From an uncultured Lachnospiraceae bacterium (GTDB lineage: Bacteria > Bacillota > Clostridia > Lachnospirales > Lachnospiraceae), in contig CANQDW010000010.1 of the NCBI GenBank assembly GCA_947593975.1, positions 1-39,504 of the forward strand: a stretch of 39,504 nt of DNA, written 5' to 3'. A program made the translations under genes and the position numbers. The stretch's first letter is position 1. Each line of letters opens with the position of its first letter. The notes under the pieces are model-generated. The model worked only from the letters and a program-made list of their open reading frames with translations. It did no database searches and had not been told where the DNA came from. Positions 1-5,911 of this stretch are shown here, piece by piece.

Positions 1-122
1 TTGGCAAATGCGCAAACCGTTTTCAAAGACGCTGCCGGATCCCATGTCTCTTTAAATTCAATTCGTGCCCATTCAACTACATCGCCGGATAACAGTGTTT
101 TTATATTTGTCGGTATTGCCAT
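1..122 (-). CDS. AlbA_2-type putative DNA-binding protein, N-terminal fragment
   Basis: This is the first 40 codons of a gene that leaves the window at its left edge. It starts with ATG at 122-120, with AAGGTG about six bases upstream as ribosome binding site. The stretch ARIEFKETWDPAASL followed by KTVCAFA is characteristic of the AlbA_2 (Schlafen-type) domain at the start of many bacterial regulators that also carry a C-terminal ATPase or winged-helix part. What lies beyond residue 40 cannot be seen, so the full architecture and role are unknown. It is the last gene in the leftward direction and is separated from the Hsp20 gene by a strong terminator, so it is probably transcribed on its own. 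Confidence 0.7.
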   Translation of the reverse strand, partial: MAIPTNIKTLLSGDVVEWARIEFKETWDPAASLKTVCAFA

Positions 123-322
123 GATTGCACCTTCTTTCTACTAACACTGATACACTTGCACCAACTTTTAAGTTTCTTTGTCTCAAGTGCAAGCTTTTTG
201 TCATTATCTGTTCTGACGGCATTTTTTAATGCAGATAAATATTCCTGATATTTAGTATTTTCCTGACTAGTAAGAAGTCCTTTCAGAAAATTGAAATTTA
301 AAGTTTCCTCCTCAAAAACATT
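101..322 (-). pseudogene. Possible decayed small ORF without a start codon
   Basis: A minus-strand frame stays open for 74 codons from the stop at 325-323 to the stop at 103-101. Read right to left it contains a protein-like hydrophilic segment (LKGLLTSQENTKYQEYLSAL, then a Lys-rich part). There is no in-frame ATG, GTG or TTG near its beginning, although a strong GAGGAGG Shine-Dalgarno-like sequence lies at about 307-313. It overlaps the start of the AlbA_2 gene in another frame. I do not recognise the protein. It may be a remnant that lost its start codon, a CTG-initiated leader, or chance. Confidence 0.22.
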
Positions 323-371
323 TTATCATGAATGAATTTTAAAATAAACCTTTTATATAAATTAATATATT

Positions 372-420
372 AAAAACCCCTGATGCGGCGTACTGTTAAA
401 ATACGCCGCACCAAGGGTTT
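372..420 (-). terminator. Rho-independent terminator after hsp20
   Basis: A long inverted repeat built around TGCGGCGTA and TACGCCGCA, with extended arms CCCCTGA and CCAAGGG, is followed on the minus strand by a T run. It lies 28 bases beyond the Hsp20 stop codon. The hairpin is also flanked by Ts on the other side. Confidence 0.85.
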
Positions 421-447
421 AAGGTGTGAATCCGGTTTTTATAAATA

Positions 448-882
448 TTATCCTTCAATAGCAATATATTTTGCTTCTTCTACTTCCGGTTTGCTCTCTT
501 TCTTAGGAATAGAAAGCTTTAAGGTACCGTCTTCAAATTTTGCTTTAATATCCTCCTGGGTTACATCATCTCCAACATAGAAGCTTCTGCTGCAGGTTCC
601 CGAATATCTTTCTCTTCTTATATATCTTCCTTCCTTATCTTTCTTTTTCTCATCTGTATTGGTTGCTGCCGTTATAAGAAGATATCCGTCTTTAAGTTCT
701 GCCTTTACATCCTCTTTCTTAAATCCCGGCAGGTTCATTGTAACTTCGTATCCGTCGCCATGTTCCGTAATGTCCGTCTGCATAAGACCCGATGTGTTGT
801 TCATTCTCCTGTAACTTTCCTTTGCAGGAAATCCAAAAAAGTCATCAAAAAAGTTTTCTCCAAAAATACTAGGCATTAACAT
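448..882 (-). CDS. Small heat shock protein, Hsp20/alpha-crystallin family
   Basis: A 144-residue ATP-independent holdase chaperone that binds unfolding cytoplasmic proteins during stress. The N-terminal 40 residues are Phe-rich (NFFDDFFGF), as usual for the variable arm that binds substrate. The alpha-crystallin domain runs from about residue 35 to 135, from TDITEHGDGYEVTMNLPGF to the conserved AKFEDGTLKLSIPKK. The tail ends in YIAIEG, an IxI-type motif used in oligomer assembly. The start at 882 is preceded by AAGGAGA nine bases upstream. A second Met two codons later is possible. The gene is monocistronic, with its own promoter and terminator. A perfect CIRCE over the promoter places it under the HrcA repressor. 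Confidence 0.95.
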   Translation of the reverse strand: MLMPSIFGENFFDDFFGFPAKESYRRMNNTSGLMQTDITEHGDGYEVTMNLPGFKKEDVKAELKDGYLLITAATNTDEKKKDKEGRYIRRERYSGTCSRSFYVGDDVTQEDIKAKFEDGTLKLSIPKKESKPEVEEAKYIAIEG

Positions 883-958
883 AAGTCATCTCTCCTTTCA
901 AAACTGTTCACATTAACTTTGCCAATTACCTCACAAGCTGTTTGCTTGTTCTATAATT

Positions 959-987
959 GTTATAGCACTATTATTAGCACTCGTCAA
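959..987 (-). promoter_or_regulatory. Sigma-A-type promoter of hsp20
   Basis: On the minus strand TTGACG (987-982) and TATAAC (964-959) are separated by exactly 17 bases and point at the Hsp20 gene. The -35 box lies inside the CIRCE operator, so bound HrcA would block RNA polymerase. Confidence 0.85.
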
Positions 988-1000
988 GAGTGAGTGCTAA
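974..1000. promoter_or_regulatory. CIRCE operator (HrcA binding site)
   Basis: The sequence is a perfect match to the CIRCE consensus, TTAGCACTC-N9-GAGTGCTAA, with both nine-base arms intact and the canonical nine-base spacer. HrcA is the known repressor that binds CIRCE. No hrcA gene is present in the window, so it must be elsewhere on the chromosome. Confidence 0.97.
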
Positions 1001-1014
1001 TATTTTTTGTGAAA

Positions 1015-1042
1015 ATTCTGTGAACTTTTTAGTTCACAGAAT
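1015..1042 (-). terminator. Terminator of the glycosidase-DUF308-M20 operon
   Basis: A perfect 11-base inverted repeat ATTCTGTGAAC / GTTCACAGAAT has a six-base loop and is followed on the minus strand by TTTTC. It lies just past the M20 stop codon and directly upstream of the hsp20 promoter, so it insulates the two units. Confidence 0.75.
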
Positions 1043-1075
1043 ATTTTGACCGTTTTTTTCGATTTTTATTCAAAT

Positions 1076-2250
1076 TCAGGATCGATCCTTATGCTCCGCA
1101 AGCCATCTTACGGCGCTGTGCGCCAGACATGCAGCCCCGATTGCCAGAACATCTTCGTTAAACTGCACCTTTGGATTATGCGCAGGATAATCGCCGCGCT
1201 CGTCCCCATAACCGGCAGAAAGATACATGAATGCGCTTGGGACACGTTCAGCAATAAGAGCGAAATCCTCAGAAGCGCTTGCAGAAACACCGGGATACCC
1301 GGCGGCATTCGGAATCGGAAGCTCCTTCATGTAACCTGCTATTTCTCCTGTAAATGTACTGTCACACACAAGCGTCGGAACACTGCACACGTATTCCACT
1401 TTCGCCGAACCTCCGTATACTAAAGCTACAGTCTCCGAAACTTCTTTCAGCCGGCGGACCAGTTTTTCGCGCGCTTCTTTATTATTGGTACGCAGCGTTC
1501 CCTTAAGCACTGCGGTATCCGGGATAATATTCGCCGCGGCCCCGGCAGTAAACTGTCCCACTGTAAGCAGACATGCATCGCTTGGATTGCTTTCCCTTGC
1601 AATAAGTTCCTGCAGCGCAAGATGAATGTGCACACCGATATTAATAGGGTCTACTGACAGATGAGGATACGCGCCATGGCTTCCTTTTCCCTGTATACTA
1701 ATCTCAAAAGTATCTACAGAAAACATCATTGTTCCCGAATCATTATACATATATGTTCCTATAGGAAGCCTGCCCGGACTGACATGATAGGCAAGGGCGG
1801 CATCCGGTTTCGGATCTTCTAATATGCCATGCTCTATCATATTCCTGCTGCCTTCTCCGCAGGCTGGAACATAAACTTTACGGTACCGTTCAGAGACTGC
1901 TCATCCTCCTTTAGCAGTTTCGCGGCTGTAAGAAGCATAGCTGCATGGAAATCGTGCCCGCAGGTATGCGCCTGTTCCCCGGTAGCGCATGCAAAAGGCA
2001 GGCCGCTTTCTTCAGACATAGGCAGCGCGTCCATATCCGCACGAAGAAGTATTACTTTACCTCCGTGTCCGAGCACAGCAGTAACCCCTTCGCCGCACTC
2101 TTTCGGTTCCAGCCCATATTCTTTAAGTTTTTTCATTACATATGCCTTCGCTTTTGGCATATGAAGCCCGACTTCCGCATTTTCGTGGAAGTAACGGCGA
2201 TTCTCAATCAATTCCCCGCGCAGAAGCTGCGCACGTTCAAAATAATCCAT
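1076..2250 (-). pseudogene. M20-family amidohydrolase/carboxypeptidase, frameshifted
   Basis: Two overlapping frames, 2250-1837 and 1840-1076, together encode one M20D-type metal-dependent amidohydrolase of about 390 residues. Such enzymes cleave N-acyl amino acids, aminobenzoyl-glutamate or small peptides. The first part carries RADMDALP and HTCGHDFHAAMLL, the metal-binding motifs, and ends shortly after FMFQPAE. The second part holds the dimerisation and C-terminal catalytic regions (GKGSHGAYPH, ASASEDFA). Restoring one G between 1855 and 1854 turns the sequence into FQPAEEGSRNMIEHG, the family-typical catalytic Glu pair. The break is therefore a one-base deletion at the active site. An ATG overlapping the stop could restart translation, but half an enzyme should be inactive. 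It is the last gene of the operon, 21 bases after the DUF308 gene. Confidence 0.85.
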
Positions 2251-2271
2251 ATTCTCTCCCGCCTTCTATAT

Positions 2272-2817
2272 TTATTCATATATATTTCTTCTGCCAAAGA
2301 TCAGCACGACTGCATCCAATACCGCCTCAACGATAAGTGAAATACCCACAAACATCCAAAGAGCAAGTGTCGACACAAATGGATTTGACAAAATAACACA
2401 TGCACAGACTACAGAAACAAGCGCGCTGACCGCCGGCAGAAACCATCTTCCAAATCTCAGCCGCAGCGCGTCTACAGTCCACTGTACTTTGCACAATCCC
2501 GCAAACAGGATGACTATCCCGTAAAGTATCGTAATCAAAGGAAAGGCGGCAATCAGCCATTTGGGCCGGGTCATACAAAAAATACCCGCTATCATCATCG
2601 CCAGACCTTTTACAAGCATTCCGCTAAGCGCAGCGGATGCGGCGTCGGTACGAAAATATCCGATAACACATATCAGACCTGCCACTGCCAGGGCTATGCC
2701 AAAAGCAATAATAATAGCCGAGGTAAATCCAACCGGATTTACTAAAAGCAGAATCCCGATAAGCGCCTCAAATAAACAGAGTAAAATAACAGCTGCATTG
2801 TTTTTTAAAAATTTCAT
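2272..2817 (-). CDS. DUF308 (HdeD-like) integral membrane protein
   Basis: A 181-residue protein with about six hydrophobic helices in three hairpin pairs, the usual size and pattern of the DUF308 family. That family includes Escherichia coli HdeD, linked to acid resistance. The function in Clostridia is not established. GAGGGGG lies about eight bases before the ATG at 2817. The start overlaps the stop of the upstream glycosidase by four bases (ATGA), so the two are probably translationally coupled. The C-terminus is a short cytoplasmic-looking tail (GRRNIYE). No catalytic motif is visible. The tight coupling to a glycosidase is unusual. Confidence 0.8.
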   Translation of the reverse strand: MKFLKNNAAVILLCLFEALIGILLLVNPVGFTSAIIIAFGIALAVAGLICVIGYFRTDAASAALSGMLVKGLAMMIAGIFCMTRPKWLIAAFPLITILYGIVILFAGLCKVQWTVDALRLRFGRWFLPAVSALVSVVCACVILSNPFVSTLALWMFVGISLIVEAVLDAVVLIFGRRNIYE

Positions 2818-4343
2818 TGATACTTCCCCCTCTTTTTTAATCTTACTGCCATATATGGTCTTGCCGGCAGATTAATTTTGAATTTACCTTTAAAAACACC
2901 TGCTTTTTCTATCGTCATATTCCACGTGTCAATAATCTCCGCTTCATATTCGGTTTCCTCATCTATATGAAATATTTTACATGAAGGCTGCATAAAACTG
3001 TAATAATATATAAAATAAGTTTTATTTTCTCTTTCTTTATCATCCTGCGGAACAGCCGTTACTCCCATATAATCCATTTTCGCATCGGAAGTAAGTCCAA
3101 GCCCCGGCGTCTCGCACATGATTTTGTGCAGGAATTTTACGCGTTTCCAACTTTCTCCACGGAATTTCCCTCCATGCGACCACCACAGGACATTATCTTC
3201 ATTCATATAAGTCTCGCCATGTCCCGGATAGCCTCCGCGCATTGCACATTCCCAGAAACGCCTCACCATCTCTTCTGCAGTTATATTGCCCCAGAAATGA
3301 GGGATATCCCCTTCATATGCCATCTCGTCTATAACAACCGGTTTCTTATATTTTTCGCGCCATTCATTGGTACATTCCGCAGTTTTATATATATCCTGCC
3401 TTTGTATCGAACAATGAGTAACCCATGGGCGCGTATAGTCATAAAACGGTATACAGTTATGTATTGACCGCAGATGACCGTAAGGATCTTTTGCGCATAT
3501 TATCTGAGCATATCTTTCCCAGTCGTCTATAGTCTTATCAAGTATATCATATTCATTGGCAAGCGACCACCATACATTATGGTAAGCGGCAAATCTCGCC
3601 ACGATATAATTTATATACAGATCATCTTCCGCAGGGCTCATCTTGGAAAATCCCCATCTGTCATACGGATGCATGATAATGAGGTCAGCTTCTATCCCGA
3701 TATCGCCAAGCTTTTTAATACACTTTTCAATATGCCCGAAGTGTTCCGGATTAAATCTTGTAAAATCCCACTCATTGTTCTCTTTTGGATTATCCGTATA
3801 TCCCCAGAAATTATCCTCGGTAAGCACAGAATTATCCATAGGCGTGCCTTCATAAGGATAGGATCTTGGCTCGCCGAAATTATAATCATAATGTTTTGGG
3901 AAAATGCAGAAACGTATTTTGTTAAAACCCGATTCCGAAAGACTTTCTAAGGTTTCTTTAATCCTGTCATCACTTTGAAGCTCCCACACATAGCACGTTG
4001 TACCTACCGAATAATACGGCGTATTATCCGCATATGTGAAATGATATGTATTAGAAACCTTAACCGGACCATGATTATCAGGTTTTGCAGGCAGTACTTC
4101 AAATTCTCCCGCAACTGCTTCATCATCTAGGAAACTGCCTGTTATCTCATAACTGTAGACGCCCTCATATGACGGCATAAACCTTACTTTATATATGCCG
4201 TCTCCATCATAGAATCCATCAACAGCTATCTCTTCGTGTTCTCCTTTAAATACACCCCGTATAGTATAATCCGTAAACGGATTACCTGCTGTACTGCCGG
4301 AAAGCGCAATCTCAAAAACGTCCCATTTAAAAACTTTATCCAT
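2814..4343 (-). CDS. DUF5060/DUF4038-like glycoside hydrolase, cytoplasmic
   Basis: A 509-residue clan GH-A-type glycosidase. Residues 1-90 form an N-terminal beta-sandwich like DUF5060 (FEIALSGSTAGNPFTDY). Residues 95-420 form a TIM barrel like the DUF4038/apiosidase-type group. The C-terminus resembles the DUF5605 beta domain. The likely acid/base is Glu264 in SLANEYD and the likely nucleophile is Glu340 in VVIDEMAYEG. There is no signal peptide, so it should act on imported oligosaccharides. The substrate cannot be told from sequence. I chose the ATG at 4343 because GGCGG lies eight bases before it. An ATG seven codons earlier has no ribosome binding site and would put that site inside the coding region. 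It heads a three-gene operon with its own promoter. Confidence 0.85.
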   Translation of the reverse strand: MDKVFKWDVFEIALSGSTAGNPFTDYTIRGVFKGEHEEIAVDGFYDGDGIYKVRFMPSYEGVYSYEITGSFLDDEAVAGEFEVLPAKPDNHGPVKVSNTYHFTYADNTPYYSVGTTCYVWELQSDDRIKETLESLSESGFNKIRFCIFPKHYDYNFGEPRSYPYEGTPMDNSVLTEDNFWGYTDNPKENNEWDFTRFNPEHFGHIEKCIKKLGDIGIEADLIIMHPYDRWGFSKMSPAEDDLYINYIVARFAAYHNVWWSLANEYDILDKTIDDWERYAQIICAKDPYGHLRSIHNCIPFYDYTRPWVTHCSIQRQDIYKTAECTNEWREKYKKPVVIDEMAYEGDIPHFWGNITAEEMVRRFWECAMRGGYPGHGETYMNEDNVLWWSHGGKFRGESWKRVKFLHKIMCETPGLGLTSDAKMDYMGVTAVPQDDKERENKTYFIYYYSFMQPSCKIFHIDEETEYEAEIIDTWNMTIEKAGVFKGKFKINLPARPYMAVRLKKRGKYQ

Positions 4344-4382
4344 ACTTTTTCCGCCTTTTATCATACATGTTATTGTTAAAAT

Positions 4383-4411
4383 AATTTAACAGGAAATGGT
4401 ATATCAGTCAA
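4383..4411 (-). promoter_or_regulatory. Promoter of the glycosidase-DUF308-M20 operon
   Basis: On the minus strand TTGACT (4411-4406) is followed after 17 bases by TAAATT (4388-4383), about 40 bases before the start codon. The -35 box forms one edge of a palindrome whose other edge is the -35 box of the divergent antitoxin-like RNA. Confidence 0.7.
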
Positions 4412-4451
4412 GGTTGAAAATCCAAAACAAAGTTTTTGGATTACACTTGAC
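4407..4451. repeat. Palindrome joining two divergent -35 boxes
   Basis: Outer arms GTCAAG (4407-4412) and CTTGAC (4446-4451), and inner arms AATCCAAAA (4419-4427) and TTTTGGATT (4434-4442), form a two-block inverted repeat. The outer blocks overlap the -35 hexamers of the minus-strand operon promoter and the plus-strand RNA promoter. The right half recurs near 4806-4822 and 4965-4983. It could be an operator for both promoters or the end of a duplicated element. Confidence 0.6.
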
Positions 4452-4513
4452 TTTCCGAAAAATAACATGTATTATGTATTTAAATAAAGGTGCTACCGAG
4501 ACGGTTAGCCCGA
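4441..4513 (+). repeat. 73-base direct repeat, copy 1
   Basis: This stretch is identical to 4812-4884. It contains a complete promoter and the first part of the small RNA. Downstream the copies diverge but both end in an AGCCGC...GCGGCT hairpin followed by the toxin C-terminal codons on the other strand. Confidence 0.95.
4447..4475 (+). promoter_or_regulatory. Promoter of antitoxin-like RNA, copy 1
   Basis: TTGACT (4447-4452) and TATTAT (4470-4475) are 17 bases apart, close to the sigma-A consensus. No open reading frame with a ribosome binding site follows, only a short stretch ending in a terminator. Confidence 0.8.
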
Positions 4514-4572
4514 AAGTATACTTAAAAATAGCCGCATAGTTTTCTAGGCTGGGCGGCTATTTCTGTGTTTTT
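4482..4572 (+). ncRNA. Predicted antitoxin RNA of a type I toxin-antitoxin-like locus
   Basis: A predicted transcript of about 90 bases runs from a strong promoter to a T-tailed hairpin. Its 5' part, GGTGCTACC-GAGAC-GGTTAGCCC at about 4489-4511, can fold into a hairpin with two bulged Us. Its 3' part is antisense to the end of the convergent toxin gene, overlapping from about 4527 onward. This convergent 3'-overlap layout is the one known for txpA/RatA and bsrG/SR4 of Bacillus subtilis. Start and end are estimates from promoter and terminator positions. Confidence 0.6.
4527..4561. terminator. Bidirectional terminator shared by toxin mRNA and antitoxin RNA
   Basis: AATAGCCGC (4527-4535) pairs with GCGGCTATT (4553-4561). 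On the plus strand it is followed by TCTGTGTTTTT, on the minus strand by TTTAAG. The toxin stop codon (4559-4557) lies inside one arm, so both RNAs would end in complementary sequence. Confidence 0.75.
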
Positions 4573-4658
4573 CCATGATGAAATCCTATAGTATATCCTA
4601 TTCCAAAGCATGTACCGCAAAGAGCCAGTACTGCTATCAGATTTTCTATAGTCAACAT
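4557..4658 (-). CDS. Small hydrophobic peptide, predicted type I toxin
   Basis: A 33-residue peptide beginning MLTIENLIAVLALCG and ending in a polar, basic tail (HHGKTQK). Residues 5-26 form one membrane-spanning helix. Size, single helix and charged tail fit the holin-like/TxpA-type peptides of type I toxin-antitoxin loci in Firmicutes, which insert into the membrane when not silenced by an antisense RNA. GGGGG lies about eight bases before the ATG. The mRNA has a leader of about 100 bases that can fold, and its 3' end overlaps the convergent RNA. Toxicity is inferred from architecture only. A small membrane protein of another role is possible. Confidence 0.65.
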   Translation of the reverse strand: MLTIENLIAVLALCGTCFGIGYTIGFHHGKTQK

Positions 4659-4731
4659 AACACAAGCCCCCTTTTCTTTAGATTCCCTTTCGGGTTTCTA
4701 TGTAATCAGAGAATATCAGTTTCTCCGCAGA

Positions 4732-4761
4732 GGGCTAACCGCCTTCCATCTTAGTAGCACC
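4732..4761 (-). promoter_or_regulatory. 5' hairpin of the toxin mRNA leader
   Basis: On the minus strand GGTGCTAC near the predicted start of the toxin mRNA can pair with GTTAGCCC, with AAGATGGAAGGC in the loop. The same GGTGCTAC...GGTTAGCCC motif begins the antitoxin-like RNA in the same sense, so both RNAs start with a similar fold. It may protect the 5' ends or allow loop contacts. Confidence 0.45.
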
Positions 4762-4768
4762 TGGATTT

Positions 4769-4797
4769 ATTGTATCACAATCCAAGTGGTATTACAA
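4769..4797 (-). promoter_or_regulatory. Promoter of the toxin gene
   Basis: On the minus strand TTGTAA (4797-4792) and TACAAT (4774-4769) are 17 bases apart. The predicted start lies at about 4762, giving a leader of about 100 bases before the toxin ATG. Confidence 0.6.
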
Positions 4798-4811
4798 CAT
4801 ATATTTTTGAA

Positions 4812-4884
4812 TTACACTTGACTTTCCGAAAAATAACATGTATTATGTATTTAAATAAAGGTGCTACCGAGACGGTTAGCCCGA
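4812..4884 (+). repeat. 73-base direct repeat, copy 2
   Basis: Identical to 4441-4513, including the full promoter. The bases just before differ slightly (TTTTTGAATT here, TTTTTGGATT in copy 1). The perfect identity over non-coding DNA points to recent duplication or selection on the RNA. Confidence 0.95.
4818..4846 (+). promoter_or_regulatory. Promoter of antitoxin-like RNA, copy 2
   Basis: TTGACT (4818-4823) and TATTAT (4841-4846) with 17-base spacing, identical to the copy 1 promoter. Confidence 0.75.
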
Positions 4885-4946
4885 CTTATAAATTGCTGAA
4901 ACAGCCGCTCAGTTTGTCAGACCGGGGCGGCTATTTCTGTGTTGTT
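4853..4946 (+). ncRNA. Predicted orphan antitoxin-like RNA, second copy
   Basis: The promoter and 5' hairpin are identical to copy 1. The middle differs (AATTGCTGAAACAGCC here), and the RNA ends in an AGCCGC...GCGGCT hairpin (4903-4932) with a weaker U tract (ATTTCTGTGTTGTT). No complete toxin gene opposes it, only the last ten sense codons. It could act in trans on the neighbouring toxin, but the central specificity region has diverged. Confidence 0.5.
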
Positions 4947-4963
4947 CCATGATTAAATCCTAT
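4931..4963 (-). pseudogene. C-terminal remnant of a second toxin gene
   Basis: On the minus strand this reads I-G-F-N-H-G-T-T-Q-K-stop, matching the toxin's end I-G-F-H-H-G-K-T-Q-K. The homology stops at the point where the repeat TATTTTTGGATTACACTTGAC begins, so the front of the second toxin was deleted or never copied. Confidence 0.7.
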
Positions 4964-4978
4964 ATTTTTGGATTACAC

Positions 4979-5008
4979 TTGACAAATATCACAAACATAA
5001 TATATTAT
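4979..5008 (+). promoter_or_regulatory. Promoter of the class I amidotransferase-like gene
   Basis: TTGACA (4979-4984) is followed after 18 bases by TATTAT (5003-5008), or after 16 bases by TATATT. The -35 box is embedded in the repeated TTTTTGGATTACACTTGAC block, so this gene appears to use a copy of the repeat's promoter front half. Confidence 0.65.
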
Positions 5009-5084
5009 TATATACGGACAAAGATGTTTCAGACGAAATATTTTGTCTTTTTTTATTGCATAAGAACAGAAAAGAGGAATATAT

Positions 5085-5789
5085 ATGAAACCATTAATCG
5101 GATTATTGCCACTAATAGATTATCAGAAAAAAAGCTACTGGATGCTTCCTGGATATATGCAGGGAATAGAAGCCGCAGGCGGTATTCCGGTAATGCTTCC
5201 GCTCACTGACTGTACTGAAGATATCAATACGTTTACTCACATGTGCGATGGATTTTTGTTCACCGGAGGACAGGATGTTTCCCCTGAAATATATAATGAG
5301 AAAAAAATTGAAAAATGCGGTGAATGTTCATATGCCCGTGATAAAATGGAACTTATGCTCCTTAATGAACTTCTTTCTATCGACAAACCTGTTCTTGGTA
5401 TATGCCGCGGCATACAGTTTATCAATGCGGCTCTCGGCGGTACGCTTTATCAGGATATTCCTTCACAGACTGCTTCGGATATCAATCATCATCAGAAGCC
5501 CCCTTACGATATTCCCGTACATAAAGTGATTTTAAAAAAAGAATCTCCTATCCATAATTTATTAAAAAAAGATATTTTATCCGTCAACAGCTATCATCAC
5601 CAGGCAATTAAAAATCTTGCTCCGCCGCTAAAGGTAATGGCAACAGCCACAGACGGTATCATCGAAGGCGTGTATCTGCCTGAAAAGAAATTTCTCTGGG
5701 CTATACAGTGGCACCCTGAATTATCTTATAAAACTGATGAAGATTCCGCAAAAATATTCGCAGAATTTGTAAAAGCCTGCATTGCCTGA
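5085..5789 (+). CDS. Class I glutamine amidotransferase-like hydrolase (peptidase C26, PuuD-type)
   Basis: A 234-residue cytoplasmic enzyme of the gamma-glutamyl-gamma-aminobutyrate hydrolase group, which cleaves gamma-glutamyl amides. The triad is visible as Cys107 in LGICRGIQ, His210 and Glu212 in IQWHPE. The oxyanion-loop motif FLFTGGQDVSP lies near residues 57-67. Length and motif spacing match the family. AGAGGAA lies six to seven bases before the ATG. It is transcribed alone from its own promoter. No putrescine-utilisation genes are nearby, so the exact substrate is open. Related C26 enzymes also act on folate polyglutamate or peptidoglycan-derived peptides. Confidence 0.88.
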   Translation: MKPLIGLLPLIDYQKKSYWMLPGYMQGIEAAGGIPVMLPLTDCTEDINTFTHMCDGFLFTGGQDVSPEIYNEKKIEKCGECSYARDKMELMLLNELLSIDKPVLGICRGIQFINAALGGTLYQDIPSQTASDINHHQKPPYDIPVHKVILKKESPIHNLLKKDILSVNSYHHQAIKNLAPPLKVMATATDGIIEGVYLPEKKFLWAIQWHPELSYKTDEDSAKIFAEFVKACIA

Positions 5790-5854
5790 AACACTCAAGA
5801 TATTAATATCAAAATAATTTTTGAATTACTATTGTATTATAATATTTAATGCAA

Positions 5855-5898
5855 AACTTCCTGTCTGGTACACTAACCTGACAGGAAGTTCTGATTTT
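5855..5898. terminator. Bidirectional terminator between convergent genes
   Basis: AACTTCCTGTC and GACAGGAAGTT form an 11-base stem with further pairing inside. On the plus strand CTGATTTTT follows, on the minus strand TTTTGC. It ends the amidotransferase-like gene and backs up the end of the giant protease gene. Confidence 0.85.
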
Positions 5899-5911
5899 TC
5901 TTAAAATATAC

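Noticed and set aside
1837-1840. Two separate coupled genes for the M20 halves
   Set aside because: Each half lacks essential parts of one enzyme, and one added base recreates the family motif at the break.
4407-4983. Insertion sequence or MITE
   Set aside because: There are direct and inverted repeats, but no transposase, no clear terminal inverted repeats of a whole element and no target-site duplication that I can define. The pieces are better explained as duplicated small-RNA cassettes.
5818-5850. A degenerate TTTTTGAATTACTATTG copy of the repeat with TATTATAAT
   Set aside because: Similarity to the repeat front half is short, the DNA is very AT-rich and no gene follows before the terminator.
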